The notes: generated by a model not told the origin, from the sequence alone. 64,000 nt of DNA from Perognathus longimembris pacificus (GCF_023159225.1 NC_063161.1:73560767-73624766), one strand, 5' to 3'; counted from the first letter of the stretch, positions 22,433-34,287 are shown. Numbers and translations are program-made.

Positions 22433-23850
22433 CCAAAATGATACATTTAAAATGTCATCTCATTTCAGTTGAGTTGGTGACAGTATAAATATATGATAGT
22501 TATAATGTAGAGATTCAAATTATGCAACCAATAAACACTGGAAATTCTGCCTTGAATATATTAAAAAATCTCTGGGGGGAAAAAGCAAGAGAAATCTCCT
22601 TTTCTTCCGACTCTCCCTCCCTCCCTGCTTTCCTTCCTCTCTTTCTTCTTCTCTTCCTTCCTCCTTCTAGTATTCATTCAACTTGTACTATGAGTAGGCA
22701 CTGGGCTAGGAGCCACACAGAACATTTTGTAATGAAATTTCATTTGCAATTGTAAATGGGTGCCTTATTCTAAACCGGTCCCTGTATTCCCTACTCTGTG
22801 GCCCACATCTAGGGTAAGAAAACTATTGAGGCACAGGGGGAATTTTGCATTTTTAAAGCACCTATACATTGGTGACACTGACTTCATTCTATCCCTGGAT
22901 TCTTGTCCTCCCTTTGGAACATACTCCCAAGGCCTCCCAGAGCAGAACAAACATCTAGGGGTGGCTTATACAATACAAAAATACAAAAAAAAACCCACAA
23001 AAAAGAGAAAGAGGGAGGAGAAAAAAGAGCCCAGTCTAAGAGCTCCATTGTAAGGACCCATGGGAGGAGGATTCTGGGGAACTCCAGTTAGCCAGACCCG
23101 CACAGGGCATCTCTGTGCCTATCAGTCTCTAGGGATAGATGGCATGCCCACACTGCCGAGACAGTCGTTGCAGGCATGGGTTGTGGTAGAGCACCTGTCT
23201 TACCTACATAAGTCTGGTTCCATCTCCCTGACACAGCCATTGGGAAGTAGGCACTGACTGGCAAATAAGTAGGTGCCATTCACTTATGGCGAGAGGCCTT
23301 TACCTGAGCTTGTGACCATAAAGTTGGCTGGAGAAGAAAATCTTTTGTTTTCCTTTCCTAAAACTGAAGTTTATCCTTTCCTTTAATTATAGAGATAGCC
23401 AATAAATTAAAGAAGGCTTTGAAGTACTTGAGACTTTGCCTCTAAAGGAGATCACTAATGTGTTCAGGTCCCATCTTGCATGTGCGGATACCAGGGGATA
23501 TCAATTGTGATCATCATGGTTCCAAGTTAGGCTCCAAATTAAGCCATAGTGAGAACTTCTCCTAGCGTGTTAATGAAGAGGGAGACCTATGACCTCACCA
23601 CAAATTTATTTTTGTCAGTGTGGTAGTAGGTCAAACATCACTGGCTTCTTTTTAATGAGAGTGCTTTCATTTTCTTCTTTAGAAGGATGTCTGAGAAGAG
23701 GTCTAAGGGTCCAGCAGACAACCAATGGGTCCACAGCTTAAGTGGCATGGAACGGCCCTGCTATTCTAGAGTCTGGCACACAGAGCTAGCATCGACCGTC
23801 ATGGCACTTTGGGAACAGGTGCAGTATCATGTCCTGGTGACAAGGAAGGA
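22433..23850. other. No gene seen
   Basis: Short T/C-rich patch at 22600-22672 and A-rich patch at 22975-23025. Frames of at most 110 codons are unrecognisable. Confidence 0.35.
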
Positions 23851-23852
23851 GC

Positions 23853-24185
23853 ATGTCTTAGTTCATTTCTGTTTCTGTAACAGAACAATTTGGAAGAATA
23901 AAGGTCTAGTTAGTTCATGGTTCTGGAGAAGAGAAGTTGGAGCTCAGGAGGCTGTATCTGGTGGGATCTTTCTAGCCAGAGAAGACCCTTCACAGTCAGC
24001 ACAGGACATTGCACAGTGACGGGCAAGCATGTCTGAGAGTATTTGCTTCTGTAACGAAGCCTCCACATCACTGGCAAAGCCAGAATCGCTCCTTAACAGC
24101 CTCCCCATACCACACAAGGGGATTCAGTTCCAGTGCAAGTTTTGAGGGGACTTCCACTCCACAGGAGAAGGGCACATACTCTACC
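23853..24185 (-). repeat. MaLR LTR, antisense
   Basis: 'tgtcttagttcatttctgtt', 'tctgtaacagaacaatttgg', 'gttcatggttctggagaaga' and 'gtatctggtgggatctttct' follow the antisense MST/THE/MLT order known in mammals. Confidence 0.7.
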
Positions 24186-24224
24186 TTCCCACAAGCAATC
24201 CTGATTGCTGCTAATAGCAAACTC

Positions 24225-24330
24225 ATAAGGCAAGAACACTTTCCCCATTTTGGAGATGAGAAAATTGTGGCTCAGAGGATGTAATCACACCACTGGAGAA
24301 TGAAGGAAGGAAGGCCATTTCAAACCAGGT
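24225..24330 (+). repeat. MIR
   Basis: 'ccccattttggagatgagaa' and 'aattgtggctcagaggatgt' are the MIR core. Confidence 0.65.
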
Positions 24331-24812
24331 CAGCTTGACCATGGCAACAGCAATGAGACAAGGAAAGGGTGATGTGTCCACCTGAGAAGCCCCCATGGGC
24401 CCTATGGAAATGGCCATACCACTCTCTCCTACCATTTGGAAGTCCGGGCTGCACTACCTTTAGCTACCCACCTGCATCTGGTGGGGACTTCCGCTGGTGG
24501 GAACACTCCAGACCCCTAAGTCAGCCCTGGACATCACAGAGTAACGAAGACCGGCATTCCAGAGAGCACACCTGCCTGCAGATGTGGCTTATCCTCTAAC
24601 ATCTTCCTCCCTTCTCCCCTCTCATAGGAGCTAGGTTGGTACCCAGGCCCTGTGGCCAGCCCTGCCCATCCTCATCATTATCCTCTACTGAGATTTCCCT
24701 CCATAACTTTCCTGGACACCACTTTCCCTCTTGGTGCTTCCCTCCTCAAGAACTCAAATTAACACAGTGCCCTACTCTGAGAAAAGCTGCACCACTGGCC
24801 ATCAGTGAGGAG
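24331..24812. other. No gene seen
   Basis: 76- and 101-codon plus-strand frames here are Pro/Ser-rich with no domain. Confidence 0.35.
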
Positions 24813-24814
24813 CA

Positions 24815-25142
24815 ACCCACAGAGGGTTTGTACTGGGATTTGAATTTAGGACCTCACACTTGCCGGGAAGTTGCTCTACTACTTGAGCCACAACCCAAGA
24901 CCTTTAGCTCTGGTTATTTTGCAGATAGGGCTTTGCTTTAATAACCATGTCACCTGGACTAGGATCCTGCATTCCTACCTCCCACCACAGCTGGGATGAC
25001 GGATGTATGTCCCATCATGCCTAGCCTTCTCTGTTGACAACAGTATGATGAATGTTTAGCCCAGGTGGTCCTGCAACCATCATTCTCCCAATCTCAACCT
25101 CCCAAATAGCTGGAATTATAGGTGTGCACCACTGAGCCCAGC
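24815..25142 (-). repeat. Composite antisense SINE: ID-like plus B1-like arms
   Basis: Left part 'gtactgggatttgaatttag' and 'ctctactacttgagccacaa' is an antisense ID-like tail. 'cccaccacagctgggatga' and 'caacctcccaaatagctgga' are two antisense B1-like arms. The order on the minus strand is B1, B1, ID: the long composite form also seen at 20.9 and 38.8 kb. Confidence 0.7.
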
Positions 25143-26330
25143 TGAAAGTATATTTCATGAGATAGTCAAAAAAGAAAGGCAACTGGCCCTTAAAGGACTG
25201 CCACGTGGAAAGTAAACCAACAAGGTTGTTGCAGTTTATAGCTCCAGGGAGGTTCTGTCTAAAAGTCGGGGTCATAGGTAGACCAGGCCAGTGTCTAGTG
25301 CTGTCGAGCACGTTTCTCAAGTGAGAGCTGCTGAGGTAGTAAAGCGTGTGTGTGGCTCTGCCGGAGCCAGTTCCTCAAGATGCCCGCTGTGATCTTCACA
25401 GCTTTCTGCCTATATTTTTTTCCATTAGAAAGTTCTCAAAAGTAACAGCAGGTGTATTTGTGGCACCCAGTGCTGGGCCCAATGAGGTGGACTTTGTGTA
25501 GGGAGGGGCAGGATGCAATGTATCAATTAATGGCGGTGGGAGAGGGGGGAGGATGATGCTCTGCACAGCCTCCTCCAGCACCTCTAGAGACCCCGATCTG
25601 AACGTGGTCAGAGTCCTTAATATTAAGGCTGTGTATCCTAGGGTCCTGAGGTTTAAACACGTTCTAGATGTACTCTCTATGTATGCCTGGTTCAGTCAGA
25701 CTTCACCTAAATAAATAAATGACTCGCTTGCATCTTGACATTTGGGATCTGTCAGAAAGACAAGAAATAGAGAGTTCTACAATCCTCGTATCGCCTCTGG
25801 CAGGATTCAGTGCTTAACTTTGAAAGCATGATGTGTAGCTAGCAGAGAGGAAGAATCTGCCGAGGTGGAGAAATGTGGATATATGTTTGACAAGTCAATT
25901 CTGATTCTGGGAGGAGGAGCAGAGAGGCTCCCAAGGAGGTCAGGCAGCTCAATTACCAGAGGCAACAAGGATGGAGTTGGTCCCTGCGGATCCAAGGGCC
26001 TCCCATGAACATGTCCACACAGCCACCCTCTCACATCATCTGGTCAGCGGGGACCCCCTGCAGGGGGCCTCAGAAATGAGTGGCATCCTCACCTCCCTGT
26101 GCAGGGCTGGCCTCTGCCTTCCCTCTCACCACTTCAGAAACATCTCACTAAAAGACATAGAGCTCTGTGATAAATATAATAGCTCCCTTTGGATCTGCTC
26201 TCTCCTGCTCCTTCCTCAGCTCTCAGCCCCGAGGCTCTCTCCCCGCAGGGCTCATTCCTGCAGGCAGAGCATGTTGGTGCCCTGTCTTGTTACCAGAAGT
26301 GCCCTCAGACCAGCAGCAGCTCCGCTAGAC
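25143..26330. other. No gene seen
   Basis: A 195-codon open frame starts at 25971 and crosses the MIR and A-run downstream. Its translation has no recognisable domain and includes a Lys run from the A-tract. Not a gene on this evidence. Confidence 0.4.
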
Positions 26331-26334
26331 GCCA

Positions 26335-26430
26335 TGTGCTCTGCCCCTCAGGGAAAGGTGATCCCAGACCAGTTTCTTGGCCCATCTCTGCCTCAGTTTC
26401 CTTATCTACTAAAAAAAAAAAAAAAAAAAC
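26335..26430 (-). repeat. MIR, antisense, ending in an A-run
   Basis: 'tctctgcctcagtttcctta' is antisense MIR. About 20 A follow at 26411-26430. Confidence 0.5.
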
Positions 26431-26499
26431 CTCCTTGCTCACTACAGTACTTGTGTGATGGGGTTAGAATTAAGTTATCAAAGCATACACCACTGGCTT

Positions 26500-26585
26500 T
26501 AAAAAAATTATTAGTATTGAGAATTAAATGCAGGACTTTGTGCCCTCCAAGTATGTGATCTACTGCTATACTGCCCCTTAAGTCC
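26500..26585 (-). repeat. ID-like SINE fragment, antisense, decayed
   Basis: 'attagtattgagaattaaat' and 'gtgatctactgctatactgc' are a decayed antisense ID body (gtactgggaattgaacc ... ctctaccactgagc). Confidence 0.4.
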
Positions 26586-26617
26586 TTAATATTTAAAAAA
26601 TCTTCAAGGAGATAAAA

Positions 26618-26865
26618 TTTTTTTCTGGTCCCGGTGCTTGAATTCAATTTAGGGCCTAGGTGCTATTCCTGAGATTCAAGGATAATGCTCTACATCTTGA
26701 GCCACAGTGCTACTTCTGGTTTTTTTGTTTGTTTGTTTATTGGAGATAAGAGTCTTGTGGACTCTTCTGCTTGGGCTGGTTTTGAACCATGACCCTTAGA
26801 TCTCAGCCTCCTGAATAGTTACACTTACAGGCATGAGCCACCACTCAGTGAGGGAGATAAAGTTT
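26618..26865 (-). repeat. B1-headed SINE with the shared tail, antisense
   Basis: Tail: 'cttgagccacagtgctactt'. Linker: 'attggagataagagtcttgt'. Head: 'atctcagcctcctgaatag' and 'acaggcatgagccacc', all in antisense. A (TTTG)n stretch lies at 26722-26740 between tail and head. Confidence 0.8.
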
Positions 26866-27166
26866 TAATTAACCTAGTCTGGTATAAAATATGTTATATG
26901 AATCATCACACTGTATCCTATAAATATGTACAATAAAATTCATGAAGAAAGGAAAGTGTGGATATAAGATGCACTAGGAACTCCATAGATTACAGAGAAC
27001 ATTATAGCACCACGGTCATTTCTACTTACTTTGTCTAACGACTTATTAACAGTTGAACAAAGAGCTAGACACAACATGTGAAGGGTGGGAAACGATCTCA
27101 ACCCGCATTTTCACACACTTTTTGTGTTCCCACTAATACACTGAAGAAAGGGATACTGGAAGGGCA
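26866..27166. other. No gene seen
   Basis: A/T-rich, with 'tataaatatgtacaataaaa' at about 26920 resembling a decayed L1 3' terminus. Nothing firmer. Confidence 0.3.
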
Positions 27167-27167
27167 C

Positions 27168-27275
27168 TGCTGGATAGTTCTCATCTGTAAAATGGGATTA
27201 ATAAGAGGCCTCAGAGACTAGTGAAGATACAATGATACACGATAAGTGTATAATGCACACAAAAAAAAACCCCAA
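27168..27275 (-). repeat. MIR, antisense
   Basis: 'ctcatctgtaaaatgggatt' and 'gtgaagatacaatgatacac' match antisense MIR. Confidence 0.65.
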
Positions 27276-27635
27276 ACATCAGAAATGCTAAAATACCTGG
27301 GGTGAGAGGAAGACAAATATCACAGTGATGGCGAGAGAAATATTAGCTCCCCACTCCCCACTGACTTTTTAGGTGAGTAACAACTGACTGGGATGATCTC
27401 TGCTTCCACCATGGTAAGGTTTCTTGCTCTGTTTCCCAGATGGCTAGCACGTGATAAGATTCCCCCTGAAGTGGTTAAGTCAGCCTCATCATTTTAATCA
27501 GTGATGTGCGAGAAGCAGAAGTACTACAAGTCCTCCACAGGACTGGTGATCAGCTCCCTCCAGTACACACACACAACTCGGTAAACATGGAAATTGAATC
27601 CTTGTCATCCTGATTCTCTGAATAGAAATGATAGA
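27276..27635. other. No gene seen
   Basis: Nothing recognisable. Confidence 0.35.
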
Positions 27636-27639
27636 TGGC

Positions 27640-28100
27640 TGTCCTAGCCACGAGTTCTCCATTCATAGATTCCAACCCACATCCACGATTCCAAATCACA
27701 CCCATGGATTCCAAACCACATCTATGATTCCAACCACAGCACAAATTCCAATCCACTTCCATGATTCCCGCCCACATCCATGATTCCAACCACATCCACA
27801 GATTCTAATCCACACCCACAATTCTAATCCATACCCACGATTCTAACCCACACTCACGGATTTTACCCCACATCCACAACTCCAATCCACACCAGGATTC
27901 CAGGATTCCAACCCACACCCATAGATTTCACATCCACAGACCCCATCCCAAATCTATAGCCCCAACCACAGGAATGATTTTTAACCCACATCCCCAGATT
28001 TCAACCACATCCATGATTCCAACCCGTATCCACACATTCTATCCCACTCTCACAGATTTTAACCCACAACCACAGATCCAACCCACATCTATGGATTCAT
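27640..28100. repeat. Degenerate 19-20 bp tandem array
   Basis: More than 20 imperfect units of the type 'gattccaacccacatccac'. Measured unit starts at 27668, 27687, 27707 and 27726 give spacings of 19, 20 and 19. The unit resembles the 'cacggattcaaccaac' region of the MER2 transposon that directly follows, so the array probably arose by expansion of that segment. No spacers exist, so it is not CRISPR-like. Confidence 0.9.
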
Positions 28101-28380
28101 CTACCCGTGGATCAAAAGAAGACCACATATTCAAAAACAGAACCACATCTGTATGGAAAAGTACAGTCTTTTCTTCTTGTAATTCCCCAAACACAAAACA
28201 TTTCATCACCTATCTACATAGCATTTTCACCTAAGTGTATAGGCATTACAAGTCATCTAGATGTGGTTTAAAGTACATGTGGGTCACATGTGAATGCTGG
28301 GCCATTTCCTGTAAAGGACTTGGACATCCAGAGTTCAGTATCCACAGGTAGGCCTTGAACAAACCCCTGGAAATATGGAA
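28085..28380 (+). repeat. MER2-like DNA transposon relic
   Basis: In order: 'ctacccgtggatcaaaag', 'ctacatagcattttcacct', 'cattacaagtcatctagatg', 'gtttaaagtacatgtgg', 'aaaggacttggacatcc' and 'agtatccacagg'. This is the MER2 (Tigger-type, non-autonomous) internal-to-right-end order with CpG decay. The left end is replaced by or merges into the tandem array. Confidence 0.8.
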
Positions 28381-28806
28381 GGAAGGCTGCACAAGCTGTT
28401 CCCTGATCCACTCAGGTAGATGCATAGTAAACCAAGACACTTATTTCCTTTGAAATTTGGACTTTATTTTCTACTTCAGCATCCTCAGGTCAATTCAGAT
28501 GGAACATAAACTGGTACTGAAAAAAATGATATGTTTCCAAAGCAAAAGCTTCAAATGTGTGGGATGAGCTGACAGTTTAGGGGAATATGGAAAGTTAATC
28601 TTACTGGAGGCTCTTATAAAGGAATAAAATATATGTTAAACAATTACCTTCTCCTTCTAAAGATCACAGTTCTTCTCACAATTCAATATCTGCATACTAC
28701 TGCCAGGGGCTCCAGATGCTGCAAACCTGAGCCTCTGACTACGGCCACAGCCAGGCAGTCCCCTTGTGGGATCCCTGTTAGCTGACTGGGCCGTGGGTCT
28801 GGGCAC
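28381..28806. other. No gene seen
   Basis: Nothing recognisable. Confidence 0.35.
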
Positions 28807-28809
28807 TAT

Positions 28810-29195
28810 TTTAGTTAGCTTTCTTGTTGCTGTGACAACAAAAGAGAGAAACTATTTAAAATGAGGAAAAGTTTATTTTGGCCCAGGGTTCCAGACACTT
28901 CTGGCCATGGTTCCTTGGCCTTATTGCTGTGGCCTTCGGATGTGGCTGAGAGAGCAGCACAGCAGAAAGGCCTGGAGGAGCAAAGCTGCTCACCTCATAG
29001 CAACAGGGAAGGAGAGTATGGTGGGGGGCAGGGAGGCACCTGAGCCAAAAATGTACCCCACAAAGTCACAGCACCAGTGACTAGCTTTCTCCAGCTAGGC
29101 CCACCTTCCACATTTCCACTATCTCCTAGCAGTCCATGCAAATTCTGAACCCAGAGCCTCCTGATCTAGTCATCTCTGGAAACCATCACAAACAT
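28810..29195 (-). repeat. MaLR-type LTR, antisense, nearly complete
   Basis: 'ttagttagctttcttgttgc' marks the terminus, followed by 'gaggaaaagtttattttggc', 'aaagctgctcacctcatagc', 'ctagctttctccagctaggc' and 'ccttccacatttccactatc'. It is the best copy of this LTR family in the window. Confidence 0.8.
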
Positions 29196-29860
29196 CCTTG
29201 AGCCAGGCTTCACCAGTCTCCAGGTGTCTCTCAACCCAGTCTAGTTGGCAGTGAAGACAGACCATGACGAACAGCACCGACAGCATGCCTTCCACAGGTA
29301 CTGACATGGCTTCCCTCCCTTTCTGTCTTTCTTCCTTCCCGCCTGTTTCCATAGAAGTTAGTTTGCGAACGTCTCATTCCAGAACACTTTTTACACTTTA
29401 GAAAAGACCACTGTTCATTTCCTTTGAATCTCGATGTGAAAGGCACACATGGATGTTCCTATCTACATGAAAAATTACACCCTGACGTGCCACCTCTGAC
29501 ATTAACGCCTGCCTGGCTCACCTACCTGCACAATCGACAATTGTCTAATTTTTTTCACAATCAATAGGAGCCTGAAGAAAAAAAAAATCTTCACATCTGC
29601 TGGGCTTTCAGGCAACTCATTATAGGAACTGAGCAGGGGGCCGCTATGAAGCCCCTCTCCCATGCTTCCCAGGCACGGAGCTCACAGGGGCTCTACATCA
29701 TCTATCCATGGCAGGATTGACACTGGCCAGGCTCAGGGACGTCAAAGGAAAGCATATTCAAGGTGTTTCCTTTCGTACATTTCTAACATTTCTAAGAACA
29801 ACAAAGCTCATTCTTAAAAGGCGAAAAAGCAATGTGTGAGGAGTAATACCACTGCAAGCA
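29196..29860. other. No gene seen; small candidate conserved element
   Basis: 29490-29640 contains the palindromic 'gacaattgtc' within 'atcgacaattgtctaat' (SOX-like half-sites) and 'ttcacaatcaatagg'. The rest is unremarkable. Confidence 0.3.
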
Positions 29861-29861
29861 T

Positions 29862-30065
29862 TTATATATGGAGAAAGAGACAGACAAGAAGAGTGGGAAG
29901 AACTGAGAAATGAAAGCAAGGGAGAAGAGATCAGAGGGTAAAAGAGAAGAGAAAGATAGAGTGAAAGTGACAGGTACAGTGAGAATGAGAGAGGGAGAGA
30001 GGAAGAGGAAAAGGGAGAGAAAGAGAAAGGGAAAGACAGGAAGAGAAAGAATGAGAGAGAGAGAT
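29862..30065. repeat. GA-rich polypurine tract
   Basis: About 200 bases that are almost all purine on the plus strand (GAGA, GGGAAAG, AGAGAAAG mixtures) with few interruptions. Artefactual Ser/Leu-rich frames arise on the minus strand. Confidence 0.9.
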
Positions 30066-32140
30066 GAATGAACCAAATGAGGACAGGCAGATGGTGTCCA
30101 CTGAAGTCTCATCTTGGAGCATATCATATGACAGAGCCTTTCTGCAGTCATCATGCAGACTACACAAAGGACATGAGATAAACAACTTATCTAGCTGGCA
30201 ATCACAGGATAAGGAAGGGTCAGGAAGCAAATGCTTACAAACCCTTATGAATCCATTCAAAATAAAGCAGATAAACCTACTCATTAGCTCTTGCCCATAA
30301 ATATTAGCTGTTATATACATAACAGAGCACATGGGTTGAAGATTACACTACAATGCTAGGATGTAATATTAAGAAAGTCTGGTGACTGTAAGTCACCTCA
30401 AGATTTTCCTCATAAACAAACATTCTGAGTAGCCATTTAATGCCCCTGCTATTCAGCTAGCTAAGAGCCAGTGCAGACTGAGATCTGAACTGTGGGTCTT
30501 CCACAACACATTCCTTGAACAATAGCACAAACATTTCTAACTCACAACCATGAACAGATATAAGTAAAAATATTTCATTTTACTTCCGTCATTGGTTCTT
30601 TTCTATTCCTACCAGCTTCCAGGCACCTAAGAAGGAACCAATAATGGATCCATTTGAAAGCCCTCATTGAGACTCTTTAGTTACCCTTTGTACTGGGTAT
30701 GCTATTAACTCCAACTTTTATCAGTAGGATTTGACAAGTTCTTTTCATATTCTTACTCATACAAATATTTGTCCTTCAGTTTTACTTTGTTTCTGACATT
30801 CTAGATGAAGAATCCATACACTCCCTCATGGGGAGGGAGCTGTTCCATGGAATGTGGGGTGAGAGCTTCTTGCCCTTTGGGGGTGAAGGCAGAGCATTGC
30901 AGAGACAGCTAGGAAGCCATCATTCACACATTCTCTTCAGTTTTCAGTCTCCTGGGTATGACACACTCATTGCTATATATTTGAGGACTGACTTCCATGT
31001 GAGCCCATAGCCAGAAAGAAGGGATCCATTTAAATAAGTGCTAGTTTCCAGGCATCCGCACTTTATAATGTGTTATATTGCATTGGAAGGTTTGATGAAC
31101 AGAGTTTTCCAATCTTCATTTTTTTCAGCTTCCTGTTCTAAACAGGAAGAACAATTCAGATGATTGTGAATGAGAATACACTGTCTCTGGTAGCATCTAG
31201 ACTTCAAATTCCATTTCATCCCATTCACAAACCTCCCTTGGTGAGCTACTGGTTGAGTTCAAGGCCTGAATTATTCAGAGGAAACTGCATCAAAATGTTG
31301 CATGGAATAAGAAAGAGCCTGGAGTGCACATTCTGTGTTTTTTAAATTTGATATCCTGGGTCCAGACTTCCTAATACTTCCCCCCACCCCTAGGATAGTA
31401 ATCTCCTTGGTGGCATGCACGCGTACTCACGCACATGTGCGCGCGCATACACACACACACACACACACAGTAACCCTTCATTCCCCTCCAAATAATCTCT
31501 TTATTTCTGTGCCCACACACAGTTTTCTTAAACATATTTCATTGTATAATAAAATCCTGTTGTACAATGAATGGCTTTTGAGGAATATTCTAAGCAGTAC
31601 TTCATTAATTGGAGCCCATCCTGCCTCAATAGTTTTATGTATGTGACAAGAGTGTAAAAAGCCTCATCCTATCCCTTCTGAGCACAGATAATTTCAACTG
31701 TGATCACATCCCTTCTTCTACCCCAAGGCTATGGGTAGCCCATTTCTAAAACAGGGACATCAGAAAGAGGTTGGTTTAAGTGGGATCAACTTAAAATGAA
31801 TTAACAAATGAAACCCAGAGACATTTCGGCAGAAAAGAAACCCGCTACAAATAGGAGGAGATTCTATTGGCACTGTCAGGAATATTTAAACAAAGAGCCA
31901 AGTCCTGCAAGAAACCTTGGAAAGAACAAGGAAGTGCCTATTGGATGGGTAGTGGTTAAAACTAGTGTTTAGGAACCAGAAGAAGAGGTAGGTGGGAAGG
32001 AATGGGGAAAATGACAGGGGTGAAAGGAGACAAGCTGGAAAAAGGCAACAACCTTCAATGTTTGAAGGAAATAAGCTATTAGGAAAAGAAGCAAATTTCA
32101 CCTATTTTGTTCAAGAGAGCCTAAAAAGAATTAAAACAGA
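30066..32140. other. No gene seen; about 2 kb of single-copy-looking sequence
   Basis: Contains the (CA)n at 31447-31470 listed separately. Frames of at most 133 codons are Ser/Leu-rich artefacts or unrecognisable. Confidence 0.35.
31447..31470. repeat. Short (CA)n with CG-alternating flank
   Basis: 'gtgcgcgcgcatac' leads into about 11 CA units: a strictly alternating purine-pyrimidine tract. Confidence 0.9.
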
Positions 32141-32142
32141 GA

Positions 32143-32375
32143 GTTTCTCTCTTTTTTCTTTTCTTTTTTCTTTTTTTTTTTGGCCAGTCCTGGGGCTTCA
32201 ACTCAGGGCCTGAGCACTGTCCCTGGCTTCCTTTTGCTCAAGCCTAGCACTCTACCTCTTGAGCCACAGCACCACTTCCAGCTTTTTCTGTTTTATGTGG
32301 TGCCGAGGACTCAAATCCAGGGCTTCATGCATGCTAGGCAAGCACTCTACCACTAAGCCACATTCCCAGCCCTAA
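32143..32375 (-). repeat. ID-headed dimeric SINE, antisense
   Basis: The T-rich tail (32143-32181) is followed in antisense by the right monomer ('ggccagtcctggggcttcaa', 'gagccacagcaccacttcca') and the ID left monomer ('tctaccactaagccacattc', 'ccagccc'). Both monomers are full length but diverged, and no target duplication is visible. The 143-codon minus frame at 32334-32765 starts in the SINE. Confidence 0.85.
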
Positions 32376-33140
32376 GACAGTTTCAAGGACTCTATTTATC
32401 AGTGCTCCACGAGCCAGTGGCACTCTATGTGAGGTAGGTAAGGCAGGACATACTGTGTGGCAGTCAGAATTAAAGCATGGGATGGACTGGGATCCATCTT
32501 GCTCTTCTCTTGAGGCAGAGATTTTTGTGACTGCATCATCATATCCAGTCTGGCCTATCCCAGACTCAGTAAGACAATGGAGATACAGGCAGTGTTCCTT
32601 ATTAGTAATTGCAAACACCAAAGTAATGCAGTATAGATTCCCCAACAGTAAGGATATATATGTAGCAAAGATAGGATAGCTGGCCAGGTAAAGGGCTCTC
32701 TGTGGCCCCAAACCATACAGACAGACCTCTGTCTCCTTGACTTCTGTATCCAAAAACTTCACCAACGAGGAGATGGCAGATACTTGGGAAAAACTGCATC
32801 AGTGCTGAACATATGCATTCTTTCCTTGTCACAGTTCCCCCAAAAACAGAACAACTGTTTAGATTGCACTGCTCTGGGTCTTAGTAGTAATGCAGAGATG
32901 AGTTAAAGGATGGAGAGGCTGAGTACTGGAGAGGTGCAACTACGACGTTGTTCTAAAGGAGACCTGAGCATTCCTAGATTTTGATGTCCTCAGCAGGGCA
33001 GGGGAGGCCTAGAACCAATATCCTCAAATCCCCTGAGAAGACTGAGACTGAATTCATGGGCCCCCTTGACAGATTAATGTGGAAACAAACATAAGCAATG
33101 GCTCAATAGTCACTAATTTGATGTCTGTGGTGACTGTTGT
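32376..33140. other. No gene seen
   Basis: Unrecognised unique-looking sequence. Frames on both strands shadow each other. Confidence 0.35.
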
Positions 33141-33717
33141 GCAGTGCACCTATCACATCGACACTACACCGTGAGTCCATCTCACCTCAGTCAGAGTGTC
33201 AGTCACAAAACACAAACAGTAACATGCTGGTGAGAATGTTGTGGCAGAGAGCTTCACATGCTGCAAGCGAGGATGTAAACTAGTGCAGCCACGGTAGAAA
33301 TCAGTGTGGATGCTCCCAAAGTAACTAATAATAGTCCGGCTTTCTGATCCTGCTGTGCCATTTTTAGCAGTATGTTTGAGGGAAATAAATCAATACTTGA
33401 GAAAGACATGTACATATCCATGCTTAGTGCAGCTCTGTTCACAATAGCCAAATTCAGGAATTAGTCACAATGCCCAACAACTGATAAATAAAGAAAATAT
33501 GGTATGTATATGCATACATACACATACCGTGGAATATCACAGAGCCATAAAGAAAAAATGAAATAATGTCATTTGTAGGAAAATTGATGCAACCAGAGAT
33601 TATACTGTTGAGCAAGGTAAACCAAGCTTATGCAGCAAACATAACGTTTTCACTCATTTGTGGAATCTAGACCTTAAAGTATACAGGTCTATATTTGGCA
33701 TATCTGTGTCATGTGTA

Positions 33718-33762
33718 TAATAGTAGTAATAGTAGTAGCAGCAGTAGTAGTAGCGGTAGAAC
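33718..33762. repeat. (GTA)n microsatellite inside the L1 3' UTR
   Basis: 'aatagtagtaatagtagtag' with AGC interruptions. Confidence 0.85.
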
Positions 33763-33933
33763 ATGATTGCAACTGTGGGTTGTTTGGGGGCAGTGAGGAG
33801 AGGGAGGAGACAGAAGAATAATGGTAGAAGTGAATAATGAAACATATTTTGTCTGTGCATGAAGATGTCATAAGGAGCCTCACTGAAACCTATTAAACAT
33901 ATGGGGAATGAAGGAAGCCACAGAAGTGGTTTT

Positions 33934-33980
33934 ATGTGTGTGTGTGTGTGTATGTATATATATATGTGTGTGTGTGTGCA
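33934..33980. repeat. (TG)n/(TA)n compound microsatellite inside the L1 3' UTR
   Basis: 'gtgtgtgtgtgtgtatgta' then 'tatatatatgtgtgtgtg'. Confidence 0.9.
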
Positions 33981-34049
33981 CGTGCAAAATATCATGGCAC
34001 AACCCCTTTGTACAATTAATATGCACTTAAAATGAATCGCAGGGAAGTA

Positions 34050-34287
34050 CAAGAGGCTCCAACAGTACGGGTGAGGATGAACAGAGTGAATGAGGGTGAA
34101 GATGGTCTATGTGCCTATATCCAAACAGAAAAACAGCACAATGAAACCTGTGGAAGTATTTCTAAGAAGGAGGAAGAGGATTAGGGGAGTGATAGAGCAG
34201 GCAAATTTGAATGGGCTATACTATGACTGTCATGAAAGACACCTTGTACAAGTAATGTATGCTAATAATAAAAATTCTTAATAAAAA
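34050..34287 (+). repeat. Second L1 3'-end fragment
   Basis: 'aggaggaagaggattagggg' (purine tract), 'atgaaagacaccttgtaca' and 'gtaatgtatgctaataataa' repeat the L1 3'-terminal order just downstream of the previous L1 end. A second insertion or a tandem 3' end is likely. Confidence 0.55.

Larger units (their letters stand above)
33145..34045 (+). repeat. L1, 5'-truncated (ORF2 end plus 3' UTR), old
   Basis: In sense order: 'ccatctcacctcagtcagag', 'ggatgtaaactagtgcagcc', 'tgttcacaatagccaaattc', 'aaagaaaatatggtatgta', 'ccataaagaaaaaatga' and 'tcatttgtggaatctagacc'. This is the C-terminal ORF2 region ending as in other mammalian L1s. The frame is broken. A 3' UTR follows with (GTA)n, a G-rich stretch (33780-33820), (TG)n and 'acaacccctttgtacaatta'. 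Confidence 0.85.

Noticed and set aside
25971..26558. 195-codon plus-strand open frame
   Set aside because: Crosses an antisense MIR and an A-run (Lys run in translation) and has no recognisable domain.
27640..28100. CRISPR-like direct repeats
   Set aside because: Units are contiguous, degenerate and lack unique spacers; the genome is mammalian.
33145..34045. Possible coding L1 ORF2
   Set aside because: The ORF2 region is recognisable only at nucleotide level; stops and frameshifts break the frame.
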